A stretch of 64,000 bases of DNA from Verticillium longisporum (Eukaryota > Ascomycota > Sordariomycetes > Glomerellales > Plectosphaerellaceae), in NCBI GenBank assembly GCA_019188255.1, contig JAETXT010000007.1, positions 4,216,001 through 4,280,000 on the forward strand, written 5' to 3'. Position 1 is the stretch's first letter. Every line of letters starts with the position of its first letter. Positions 52,941 to 64,000 of this stretch are shown one piece after another. The notes under the pieces were generated by a model, which had not been told where the DNA came from, did not search any database, and saw only the letters and a list, made by a program, of their open reading frames with translations. The position numbers were made by a program, and so were the translations under genes.

Positions 52941-55900
52941 TTTCGGCACGACAAAGCACATTCGAGACGACTTTTTTACGAACTGGGCAAGAATGTCCCC
53001 ATACACCACGGATATAGACTTGGCGTCATTGCACTTTTTCTCTACTCTCATCGGAAGCGTCACGGGCCCACTGCTTCCTCTTAATCCATACGAACGAATC
53101 CCCTCTCTCCTCTCAGCAGTGCCCAATCGGCGATTAACGCGAGAGTGTTTGGCTACGCCCGGCAGCGGTGCAAGACTCTTTGGCTACGCATGGGCGCGAA
53201 CTGCGGACTTGTTTTCTCTTCTCGCCCACCAGAGGGTGGGCTTGTTTGCAAGCGGGCTTATGAACGGATATCACACACAACACAACATATAGAAGGCGGG
53301 TTATGGGGCTCGACGGTATACACGGCTCAACAAGGGGCCTCGGGGCATGGCAGGCGACGGGTACATGTCATTTTTTTCCCTTTGGGTTCGACCCAGTGTC
53401 AGACGAGTTTTCGGATTTCTATCTCTTTTACGTTTATTGGTTCTGGGCTTTGTACAAGGTCGCCGCCTGCAATGGCTGGCTTGACAACCTTTTAGCGCCT
53501 CTCATGTAGACCTCTGTTTTGAGGGCCCTTTACTTTCCAAGAATCTGATGGTTCTCCTCTCAACCCTGCAGCAACATGTGTGAAAACAAATCCTGGCAAA
53601 TTCGTATACGTGCTCTCGTAAACAGCATGCCTTCGACCCACGACGTGGCCCACGGCGGCTACTTTGGCTGCAGTTGGCGGCAGGCAGCTGCACTCGTGCA
53701 ACATTGGTGCGAGGGTAGTCAGGCAATAATGACGGGCATCTGCACCGGCTGGGGCATGACACTGGCTCAGCCCTGACCGAAATATCCCTCCCATCCTCTC
53801 CCCGTCCATCCAGGGACGAGAAACGAGAGCCGCAAGCAGCAGATCTCTATTTCACCCATGTAGGGTACGTAACAAGAGGGTCAGGACTCGGACCTGACGA
53901 GTGTCATGAGTGAGTCAAACGGCCCTGCAGATTTTCCACTACCTAGCCAAGTCTGAGATGGTTCATGGCTCAGGCCCAGCCTGTGACCATCATATTTGTG
54001 ATCGACTCTCTCTCTCTTCCTTGCCTTGACTAAGGTCACCGTCGATGTCGATGAGCGTCGTCATGCCGGAGGGTGTCAGGTCACCATGGGCATACCCACA
54101 GCACATACATACAGGGCACCCCGTCTTCTGTATGTACTTGTATGATACTGTCCAGTGTTGTATCTCTTCTTTAGGGGCCCAGCCAGAGAGGGGCCCCGCC
54201 TAGCATCGTTCAGCTGGTACCACCCACCCCCCGGCAATACCACACACACAAAAACACACACACACGCCCCCAGTGCATTACGTATCCCTCGTCTTCCCCA
54301 CGCCAGCATAAAGCGCGCGAGTGATATCACGACTGGGCACCCCCAGACTTTCTGCGGGCGGTGCGGCGGGACCCCGGTTTCCCTTTCTTTTCTGTTGATT
54401 TGCCGCGTTCCCCCTGGCACGTTCTTTTTGGGGGCGGGTACTTCTCACTATTTGGTTTTGTGTTCTGAGGGCTGCCCACCTGAGATTTCGCCCGGGGTAT
54501 GGAGTGTTATTTCTGTCGTTCTCATCTCATAATCTCAACATCCTTTGTCGGCTCGTCTCGGTTCATGTCGGCCCCCCTGGGCGTGTGGAGGAGGAAGAGG
54601 CCAGGGGTAAGGAGCCCATCCGCTGGAACCCAGTAGAGACGAGGTGACTCGCCCTGGCTGGAGGGGAGGCTTATCTCTGGGACGACTCAACTCAACCTCT
54701 CCGCGCTTGGCCCGCCTCACGAGCGAAAGGGGTGACCAGGGGCTTGTTTGCTTGCAGTGGGGTGGGCGCGAGAGGAAGACAGGAGAAAGAATGGAAACAG
54801 GGTGGATGGATCTCTTGTTCACTCGCGCGCAAAACACCCCTTCACCCCTTCACTCCTCGTGTCCGCCCGCACACCCGCCCGCCCCCTTTTGCCTACCTAC
54901 CCAGGTACTGTGGGAAGAGGGAAGGGAAGCGGATTCCTGGCATGACGAAATCGAAGGCTTTTTGGCCCTGGGGTACGAGTCAGATCATAGCGTGCCTGCC
55001 TTGCTTCCTTGCCTTGGCCCTTTTTTCCCTCCTCTCCCTCACTGTCTGGCTCCTAACCTGGTGTCAACCCAAGGCCCGCCGCCCGCGCTACCGCAACAGC
55101 AACTACCATGTAGACTCCAGAGAAGCCCCGCGGGATGTGCCTCGGGGATGTTCGGGTAGCGCGCGAGCGGTTGACCTGATGCCGCCATGCCGTGGCCGAC
55201 CGTGGGTGAGAGCGGTGACAGCGGTCCCTAACACGCCCCCGTCGGAGCCGGTATTCGGGGCTCTCCTTGGAAACGAGGCTTGACACCTTTTGGTTCCAGA
55301 CCTTGGCTGCTTGAGTCTCTTTCTTCTCTTCGACTTTAGTATTTTTCCTTCTTTCTCGCCTCTCGGGCTTCTTTCTCGCCTCTCGGGCTTGTTTGTCGCT
55401 TGGCTCAGAATGGTAGACGAAGGCGACGCCACCTGTGTTTCCTCCATTCTCGAAGCCGAGCCCTGACCACATGCCACCTCCATTCCCCCGTTTGTACGAA
55501 TAGAGAAGAATAGGTAGGGGTGGAAACAAACAATGTCAGTACAGTGAACCACCAGAGATAGGCAACGACCGCCACCGTAACGCCGAGCTCAGCTGAGATC
55601 GCACGGTCGGGGGGTCGTGTCTATCGTGCTGCAGGGGGCGTCGCTCCCCGAGAGGCTCTGGTCGTTCTCTTGTGTTCCCCGTGGGGGGAGGGGCGCCGGC
55701 GGCGAGAGGCATGGGCTCAACTCGGACTGCCTTCTTGGGCGAGGTGCTCACGCACGACGGGCGACGACATTGGCTCATAAGCAATGGGCACTTTTGTTCA
55801 AGGTCTCTCTCTCTCTCTATTGGAGGCGAATATGGCAATCATCTCTTGCGCCTCGCAACCTCAGCAAGAAAGCAAGATGGCCTGGCCCCCCGGGAAATCA

Positions 55901-58900
55901 TCAGCTCGGACACCAGTGCCAATAGTGTCTCGTCTCTCTCACATATCACCATCTTGCCTCTTGGCACATCTTGTCTCTTGTCCATCTCCCCCCAACTTGG
56001 CGCGCGGCCCCTCTCAAGCCTGAGACAGCGAGCGAGATGACACCAAGAACATATCTGCCCATCTCACGTACCGAGCCGGCGGTCTGGCCCGACAAACCTG
56101 CTGCCTTATTCATTCGTCTCCTTTTTCTTCTTCTCTCTTTTTTACTCTCTCTTGCCACGGGGTGGGTCAGGCCAGTCACCGCCTCACGCCTCACGCCTCG
56201 CCCTACGCCTCTCGCCTCACACGCCGCCATTTTCCACCCCTCTCAACCTCCCATTACCGCCTTGTGGCCCTATAGCTCACGCGCGGGAGCGGCGGGAGAG
56301 CTAAGAAAATGATTCGCAGTTTTTGCGGGGGAGTTTCGTTGGGGCCAGATGCTTACCATCCACCCGCCGCCGCCGCTGTTGCTTCATTGTGACCCCTTCA
56401 CCTGGGTCGTGAGAATGGGACAGGGCAACGGCGGTAAGTGAGGCGATCCCATGCCATGCTACCCACCGCTTCAGCCCAGTCTGTCGGTCTGACTGACTGA
56501 CGTCTGACTGGGGCATGCCCTCTTGCGCGCGCCCTCACACCCACCCACACTGACTTGTCCATCCCTCGCCTGCTGGCCCCTTACTCGGCGTTTGGCCCCC
56601 AACGTGTATCGCCCTCCCCACGATCCTGTCAGGTTTGTGGCAGGCGTTACATGGAGGCGCGAGATTTCGCCATTGCGTCGAGGTTTGTGTGTGTCCGTGT
56701 CTGTGTGCGTGTGGGAGGGCACCGCACTCCCTCACTCACCGCCAGACCGGCGCAGCAAATAGGCATCTTCGTCGAGGCAGCCGGGTGCAGGTGGCGCACA
56801 CGACAGTACCGCGCCGCTGCAGATGAGAGGGTGTCGTGTCGTCGTGATGACTTCTGCCCATCGCGTGTCAGTTTAAGGAAGTGCCTCTCACCTTCGCCAA
56901 GGAGATGAACGAAAGAAAAAGAAGAGAACCCCACGGCGCAGACACTGTCCACGCCACGGATCTGCGCTCCCCAAGCCTTATCCATCGTTTTGTTTCTTTT
57001 TCTTCTCTTGAGGCCCATCTTCCCCCTCTCTCTCTGTCTCACGCGGGGATCCAAGCTGGGGAAGCTCGAACTCCAGTGTCTGGGCCCAGACGCGGGCGCA
57101 TATCCCATGTCCTCCTCCTCGCCTCTCCCCCCCATTTATCCAAACCCATGCATGCCCTTTTGCCAAACCCCAGTCTCCCGATTCCCCGTGGGCTGGCGCC
57201 GCGGCTGGATCGCGTGTGCAACCGCTCTGCCGAAATTGTGCAGGTCGATCAACCTGTTTGCTTTTCTTTTACTAGTTCTGTCATTTTTATTTTTTGGTCT
57301 TCCTATTTGAATGCCTGTCTGTCTCTCACTATCTTGTCTTCCCCAATGAACATCTCCCCCAAGACCAGAGCCCGGCTTCGACCCGAGCCAGCCGCCCCGT
57401 GGCCCTGCTGGCCTGGGGCCCGCCTCAGCTGTGTGCAGTGACGCCAATGTTTCGCAGAGCGTGCACTCCTGGATCATCGTCCTGTCCCAGAAGCCCAAGC
57501 ATGTTGAGGTCGATGCCGTGCGAAGCGCCGAAGAAGGAGGGGGGGCGTGTCCCGAGAGAGAAAGGGAGAGTAGAGATGCGAAACAGAGTTGATCGCCTTG
57601 AACTATGTCCGGTTTCGTTATCTATGTGTGCTCTCGCCCGATAGCCCTCGTTCAGGCTGGAGCTCTGAACTGGTGACGACGTGGACTTGGGGCCACGGCC
57701 TCCCTTTCTCTCACTCGTTCTCCCCCACGGATGTGCTGCTTGAAACACCGTCTCTGGGGGGCATGGAGGGGGCGGGCTGCCTGAGACAAAACGGGCTCGA
57801 GCAGTGACAGCGGCCTTTGGCCCGTTTTCCGGCATTGTGTCTGCTTGGAATGGAATGGCACATTGCCTAGGTACCTAATAGGCATCTGGGTTTGGATCGT
57901 GGACATTTGAGACCCTGACCCAGATAAGAAGTATGCTTCTCCATCCTCCACCCCTCCTTTACTCCAGGAATAGGAATCTAGGGGCCTCCCCCCAGAGGAC
58001 CAGCAGATCAGTTGGGCCAGGGCGTGCCATGCACATGATTAGCAGGCTTGTAGGGAACGTCATACTATCCACCCCGTCACTGTCACTGGACGGCTGGGTG
58101 GGAACGTCAAAGTATATGATGAGTCGAACCTCGAGTCAAAACTCCGTGTCTGCCTGCTTCATTGGTGTTTTTACCTGAAGTCCATCCGCTTTTATTTATC
58201 CAGTGAGATATGTGTGGGGTGGCTGCCACACCTATTGCTACCCCCATCCATCTCCCCATCTCCCATGTACCAGTCGAGAGAGGTACATCGGGCCAAATTA
58301 AGTCGCAATATCATGTGAGTCCATCCCATGAACACACCCCAGAGACAGTACATGTTACGCCATGGTGGTTTGGAGGAGGAAAGGAAAGGGGCGTGCCGCA
58401 GCACGCCACGGCTAGTTTTACACCTCGCGCATCACAGGGGCAATATCATCACGAGCCGTCCCGGCCATCGAGCAAACTCCAGATCAGTCAAACAGTCACG
58501 ATCCCACCACCCACTCCCCCCTCCCCCCTCCCCACGCAGGGCCACGCCCACGGAAGCGAGACGCAAGGGGCATCTGTCCATCCACCTGGTCATTCACTCA
58601 AATGACCCACGAGCCCAGGCACTGGCGCGCGCGGGGTGGAGGGGTTGAGGCGCCTCACGAGACATCCTTCGACATTGTCAACTCGTCCGTCCTGCAGGTT
58701 CAAGTGTGTGCCCTGGGGGGTGTTGGACTACAGGCGACAACCACTGCCATAAACAGCACTATAGGATCAGCTCGCCCCCCCCACGTCGTCGCCCTGCGGG
58801 ACTCAGTCGACCCCAAGATCTGCCTCCCGAACATGGATTGAATTACGGGGTTGTGGAGAGCCCATGATTTCATCTCACCTTCATTTTTCCTTGTTTGGGA

Positions 58901-61146
58901 ACCCCCGACCTGGCAAGAGGGCGGTTCACGCCCACCCGCCGGCCAATTCTGGGATTGCGCCCAAAACCTGGATCCCAGTCGCAGGCCAGTTCTCGTGCCA
59001 AGTCGAGTGCCCGGTCCAAAGGGGGAAAGTGAATGGACCCTTCGACCTGGCAATCAAGCAAAGGTCCTGTGGGAAGCGGGGGGGCGGCCTTCTGGCGATT
59101 CATGCTGCTAAGCATTTTATTATCGCCAAGCTCGGATGTGCCTTGCTGACGGGACACGCGCTGTTCGGGATTTGACTGTTCGTTTCCAATGAGCTCGGAG
59201 GTCGATCTTTCGACCGGCCGAGAGATCAGGAAGAACAGCGTTCCCACAATGGCGCGTGCGCTTCGTCGCACGACACGTATTATCGTGCCTCACTCAGCCC
59301 GGCCCGAGTCGCAGGATAGGATCAAGTCATCGCAAGAGGGCCGGTCCACCACTCATTGGGCTGAAAGCGGCCAGCGTCGTCCCTCCCATGCGCTGGCCGC
59401 GCTGGATAAGCCGGCTGTCGATCGACGAGTGCCTCCCTTCCTACACGCATCCTTTCGGGCCCGACGAGTCACACGAAGCCTGCCTGTTCGCCAGCCTGCC
59501 TATCTGCTTGCCTTCCTGCCCCAGTAGGCAGGTGTCGCATCCTCCCGATGATCGCGGTGCTACAATGGCCGTTCGATAGTGAGGGTACGATCACGAACCG
59601 TGGCCGGCGTGCGCCAGGATGAATCTCCCCCGATGGAGGAGTGCGGAGTACCTTGGCTAGATGTTAGGAGAACCGGCTGCGGTTTGATGTTGATGGTAGC
59701 GAAAAACTCCCCATACTAGCCCAAGAAATGGGCTTCCCAGGCCTCACAGAGTGACAGATGACGCTTGGCTCCTTCTGGGCATCCCCTCCCCCTCCCCACT
59801 CATTGTGGGCAGAAACTCAAAAGCTGCGGACTGGCCAAGACCGAGACCTGCAAGGGAAAGATTGAAATGGCGCGTCGGTACCAGAGAGCTGGACTGAAGG
59901 CGTGCTTCCGCCCTGATTAGCGTCAACTAGCTAGCATCTACAGCACCATGATCACCCCGGCTCGTTTGCGCGGCCAGTCTTTCTCCGGGGTGTCTTCTGG
60001 CCATTCTACATCTGACATCAGCTCGGCATGGTTTTGAGAGAGAGAGAGAGGTCAGCCAGGGCTTCTCTCTCGATGGGGATCTCGTCATCTTCGCCAGGAA
60101 CAAGTAGGTGTCCACAGTCAGCTTTTTTTGCGCGCAGTCAGAAATGATGGCAACGTTGACCCCCATGACGCGATTGCTACAAACTGGCCGAGACGGGGAA
60201 AGACTCCAGCATTGACGAAACGCCCGACAGCCCACGTGTGATTTGCCGTTGGCAGCTGCGCTGTGCATTGGCATTGGGGTGCGCTGAGGCTTGCATCACT
60301 GCAGAAGCGAGAGAGAGAGGAGGCGTATAGGGGTACAGATTCCTGCCTATGGCTTGATGCCCTGCTCTCTCGCTTGAGGTGTTCTTGGCACATGATATCT
60401 TTGTGGCTAGGGACTGGACAAACACACACCCCCTGGCATGATCAGTGCCGCGGAGGTGCGGGTAAAGTTGAACAGAACGGAAATCCGGGACGACTCCAAA
60501 CGCGGTTCCGGGTCCTGAGCCGGCAGAATGGCAAGGAGTGGGGGGAGGAGGGCCAGGCCTCGTGTCGTTCCTGGACGGAGCAGCACGCTCGTGCTGTGCC
60601 GTTTGGGGGTGGCTTGCTCGGTTGCGTGGACCAAGACGTCCAGGCTCCTATCTTGCCGGCTCGATCACCAGACGAGATAAAGCCACGTTGGGATCAGAAA
60701 ATCACGATCGATGCAACGGTGGGGAGGCAGGCCGACTTGCCCCGGCTGCAAGCCACTGCGCAGGGTTGCTCGGCTGATATGCCACTTGCTTGTTCGAAAT
60801 TGAACTTGTCATTCAGACTTCCATGTCTGGATAAAGGCCCAGTTGCAAGCCACGCGTTCAAGAGCTTTGCCTGATGGAGTGGACAGGACAGGCAGGACGC
60901 CGACTTTTTCTTACCTGGGCGGAATCTCTGGTCATGATTTTCCCGCCAACAGCATCTTCTCGTCGTTTGATCCTTGGCTGAAGCCCCGGTATGAGGCCCC
61001 CAAAGCTCCTATGATAACCAAGTCGATCATTCTCATCCAGCCTGCACTTTCTCATACCGAGTAATTCTGAGCAGAACGAACGTGGCCACGGACGCATCTA
61101 GGTCATCATTCAGCCTCCGGAGCTGATCTATTGTTTTGCTGAGAAA
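52941..61146. other. 8.2-kb region without recognisable protein gene, downstream of cre1
   Basis: The first few hundred bases are likely cre1 3' UTR. Beyond that, pyrimidine-rich tracts on the plus strand give many proline/serine-rich chance frames without domains. CA-rich tract near 54240 and a 20-bp duplication at 55351. No tRNA, 5S rRNA or transposon features recognised. Confidence 0.45.
55351..55390. repeat. 20-bp direct tandem duplication
   Basis: Two exact adjacent copies of CTTTCTCGCCTCTCGGGCTT. Confidence 0.9.
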
Positions 61147-62474
61147 CTATCTCCTTGAGTCATCCGTCGAAAATGGGCGTGGTGTCACTGCTTCCATTTC
61201 GATTCCCTCTTCTGTTGCTGTATCCTTCGAAATGGCGATGCCCCCGCCATCACTCTCGCGCGACTGGTCCTTATATTCAACGCTGAGCGTTGTCGTCCAA
61301 GCGATCCCATTGATGTCCCTACCCTGGGGTCCATGGCCCAGGATGCTCCGATCGCTGTCACCGTCGTCACCCTTGGCCTCGGCGCGGCCTGCCGTGACCG
61401 TGACCGAGTTGTAAAACTTGTTACTGCTGTCTCCCGTCTTGACATACCCACCGCCGTTGTTGTTCGACCCGGTTCGGACGCGGGCGCTGCGGACGAAGCC
61501 ACGGAGAACCGGAATCGAGGCAGAAATGATTGTGACGTTAGGCTCAGCCATTGACCAGATCCAGTAGACGGCCTGGTTGGAGGCGACTGGGAGTTGACGT
61601 TAGCGGGCAAGTTCAAGTGTCAAGGTAGAGGCCACGTACAGTCGGGATGGCTCACTTGGAGCAGTTTGAAGCCGTAATACGCCTTCATCACACCAGTGAA
61701 GCCTGCGATGACGCCCACGCTCAGCGCTAAAGCAATACCCAGTCTTTCGGATCGCTTCATCTGCAGGTTGAATATCATCCGCCAGGGCAACAGGGCCAGT
61801 ATAAAGTCGCACAACGCCGAGTACACTGCGGTAGGGCTTTGTCAGATTCGCCAGAACAGATCGCAATCGTCTAGGGCGGGGAACGGGTGGACAAACCAGC
61901 ACTGAAGACTGCGAAAGTGACCGACTGCGTCAAGGTCCAGCACTTGTCTCCTCCAATGTGCCCTTGATCCGGCGCACCGCATATCATCTGCCAGACCGCA
62001 ATGATGTGCACCACGAACTGAAAGTTCATGGTGATCAGCACGACGTAGATCAGCTTCGCCTCCCAGCCGCCAGGCATCAGTCGCAGCAGCGTCAGGCCGA
62101 ATGATGTCTTGGTCAGTCCGAGGGCGATGCTCTGGAGGTTGTGGTGGATGCGGGCGAGCGTGATCTTCTTGAGGATTCCGGGATGCAAGAAGATGGCCAT
62201 GAGCCCCGACATGACCCCAGACGCCACCAAAACAACTGTCCATCCAGCGATGAGGACCCAATCATCCTGCTGAACGCCCAAGCGGACTATACGGATTCTG
62301 CTATACAGCCTCAAGGTGAGAGCGATCGTTGCGAGGGCGAACAACTACAGAAAGCGCCTTTGTTTAGCCAGTCAATCTACAGAAAAGCGGGGGGCAAGTC
62401 AAGTACCAAGGGTGACCTACACTCCAGATCGAAGCATTTACGAGGACTGCCAAATCCTTGGGATCCGTAGCCAT
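61147..62474 (-). CDS. SAT4/rhodopsin-domain 7TM integral membrane protein (Pth11-like)
   Basis: A seven-helix plasma-membrane protein of the fungal rhodopsin-like family that includes Pth11-related receptors; ligand unknown. Exons 62474-62421, 62344-61897, 61825-61640 and 61586-61147; introns 76, 71 and 53 bp; 375 aa with consistent phases. There is no CFEM domain; the N-terminus is very short (about 18 residues) before helix 1. Family landmarks: RLYSRIRIVRLGVQQDDWVLIAG, SFGLTLLRLM, the CGAPDQGHIGGDKCW loop, VYSALCDFILALLPWRMIFNLQM, RLGIALALSVGVIAGFTGVMKA and AVYWIWSMAEPNVTIISASIPVLRGF ending helix 7. The cytosolic tail (about 110 residues) is hydrophilic, Gly/Asp/Ser-rich and disordered. 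Confidence 0.9.
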
Positions 62475-64000
62475 TGTCCTGCTTCGTGGGTCGTCGTCTA
62501 TGTGGGAATCATTTGCTGTCTCCTCCTTGTTGCGACACCGAAAACGTTCGAGATTCGGAGGTTTGCTTCGATACCGCACAAGTGCCATCTCTCGCGTAGA
62601 AGTATATACGCATCTCTTCTTTTACCCCCTGCAGGCCCTACAAGGCTCAATTGCCTGCTATAGTGGTAACATCCATGAGAACCATGCCGCCACGCGCCCG
62701 ACGAACGCAGTGCAAATGAGCGATGCGACAGCCTCGAGTCGCGCTAATTCGGAAAATGGCTGCTGATGGCGGACAGACCGATACTCGATTCGTCAACCTG
62801 AAGCACCCCAGACTCGGGTCGATTGTATCTTCAAGCATAAGGTTCACTGCCATGACTCGCAAAACAAATCGGAAGCACAAGATATCTGCCGCGTCAGCCA
62901 ACCTTGACGAATTTCCCCCCGACACAGCACCCAACCCCGTCTGGGCGTCAGGCAAATGATCAGGTTGGGCGCCCACAGCTGGGCAGGTTGGCCCAGCATA
63001 CACGGCAAGTAAGGGGAGGAATTGAGACCAGCCTCTTGACGTTTTGCGCGCTCTGGACTGATCATAGCGGAAGGATCGGTAGTATAGTCTCGTAGGGACA
63101 CGACCGAGGTCCGAGATAAACTGAATCCGGGTCGAGATCAAGGTCGGCGGCATGGGCGGGAGGGAGTGCTGTGCATGATCATGGACTTCGAGACGACCCT
63201 GAAGAACGGTGCGGCTTTGGGACCAGCAAGTCGTCTGAACTAACGATTCGTCCGTGACGTCGAAGGGCTCTGGGCGTAGAAGAAGTGCTCAGATGTTACA
63301 AGCGCCCAAAATGTCCATCTGCGATGTTGTCTGAACCTCTGCCGTCCGGATCTATCCTTATGATGATGATTTGGGAGCCGTCCTTGTCCACCGTTGTGCA
63401 GGGTGCGCAATGTTGCCCTTGGTAGTCTTTGAACTGTCTCCCTTGTATGGATGACGCTGCCAACTCACTTCAATGCCCGTGGCTACTCCATCTTGCAGCA
63501 AACCCATGCACTGTCAGCGAATGGCACCAAAATTGCGTCCTCGACCTTCCAGAACGACGACCTGGCCTGCCCCCTTTTGACGGCAAGTATCGTGCTGGCT
63601 TTGACGGTGATTTCCACACAAAGCACTACCACGGCGCGTGGCGGCATTATCGAGCCTTGTGGCGCATGCGCTGGCTCTGAATACGACTCTACCAGGCTCC
63701 AAGGCTGCAAATGTGGGATCCAAACACGACGTTGAGGGTTGCAGATCCTATGCGCAACATCATACGCTAGACTAACTTAATTCCTCGAGTCCAAATGCTC
63801 TCCTGAGCGCACGGCTCAAGAGCATCTTGATCGTCCGCGGATGATGCCGGATGCACCGAAAGTGTCTCAACCTGTTTGGGCACCAACGCCTCCGCCCAAA
63901 GTATGAGGACGGTTATTTCCTGAATGGAGTGACTTCGAGTGCTGTGAAAGGGTCGACTCTGAGCAAGGTTCACAGGGCTGTGGGCTGAGTGAAACATTGC
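62475..64000. other. Intergenic region to window end
   Basis: Promoter of the SAT4-domain gene and beyond. A plus-strand frame at 63451-63735 has a weakly gene-like, partly hydrophobic stretch but no domain, splice partners or signal peptide that convince; it could be an exon of a gene outside the window. Confidence 0.4.
62603..62608 (-). promoter_or_regulatory. TATA-like element of the SAT4-domain gene
   Basis: TATATA about 130 bp upstream of the start codon at 62474. Motif and distance fit; nothing more supports it. Confidence 0.35.

Noticed and set aside
54644..55159. Plus-strand frame of 171 codons downstream of cre1
   Set aside because: Low-complexity Pro/Leu sequence in a C/T-rich tract, no domain, several equally long overlapping frames.
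63451..63735. Small plus-strand frame with a hydrophobic stretch near the window end
   Set aside because: No signal peptide, domain or splice partner visible in the window; noted only as a possible exon.

Overview
The window is nuclear DNA of a filamentous ascomycete, most likely a hypocrealean Sordariomycete. Evidence: short GT-AG introns (about 46-120 bp, often with CTRAY branch points), G+C-rich codon use, a Cre1/CreA-type carbon repressor, fungal-only families (rhodopsin-like SAT4 membrane proteins, fungal STAND N-terminal domains, fungal SLATT proteins) and short dispersed TACCTAGGTA-rich intergenic repeats. Genes lie on both strands as single transcription units; nothing looks like an operon or a classical secondary-metabolite cluster.

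Layout. 1-1256 (-): 5' part of a membrane-anchored histidine acid phosphatase (phytase family), cut by the window edge. 2725-6693 (-): CrpA-type copper P-type ATPase with a long N-terminal array of Cys-Cys repeats. 7953-9575 (-): disordered Pro/Ser-rich protein of unknown function. 11413-12717 (+): SEC62. 13700-15134 (+): BTB/POZ plus bromodomain protein. 17323-18209 (+): GPI-anchored Cys-rich wall protein. 20278-22033 (+): hexose transporter. 22605-23310 (+): three tRNA-Trp(CCA)-type units; the third carries a 54-nt GT...AG insertion. 24171-26720 (+): ABC-F ATPase. 26896-28357 (-): diacylglycerol/sphingoid-base kinase-like protein. 29576-31798 (-): TRM1 tRNA dimethyltransferase. 31989-35121 (-): protein with a fungal STAND N-terminal domain but no visible NTPase. 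36751-37503 (+): fungal SLATT 2TM protein. 41779-43669 (-): RecA/Rad51-paralog ATPase with six exons. 51754-52940 (+): cre1, with about 8 kb of gene-free DNA on each side. 61147-62474 (-): 7TM SAT4/rhodopsin-domain protein.

Five genes (copper ATPase, SEC62, the lipid kinase, the STAND-N gene, cre1) are conserved along their length but broken by seven single-base losses. In every case adding one base restores the frame and makes the splice phases add up. This looks like systematic one-base deletions in the assembly rather than seven independent inactivations, but the cre1 lesion, between its two zinc fingers, deserves checking.

The most unusual object is the third tRNA-Trp unit. It has a compensatory acceptor-stem base-pair change, which suggests selection, yet a 54-nt insertion with perfect spliceosomal-intron ends sits between the D arm and the anticodon stem. 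Introns and domains were called by eye; no database search was possible.
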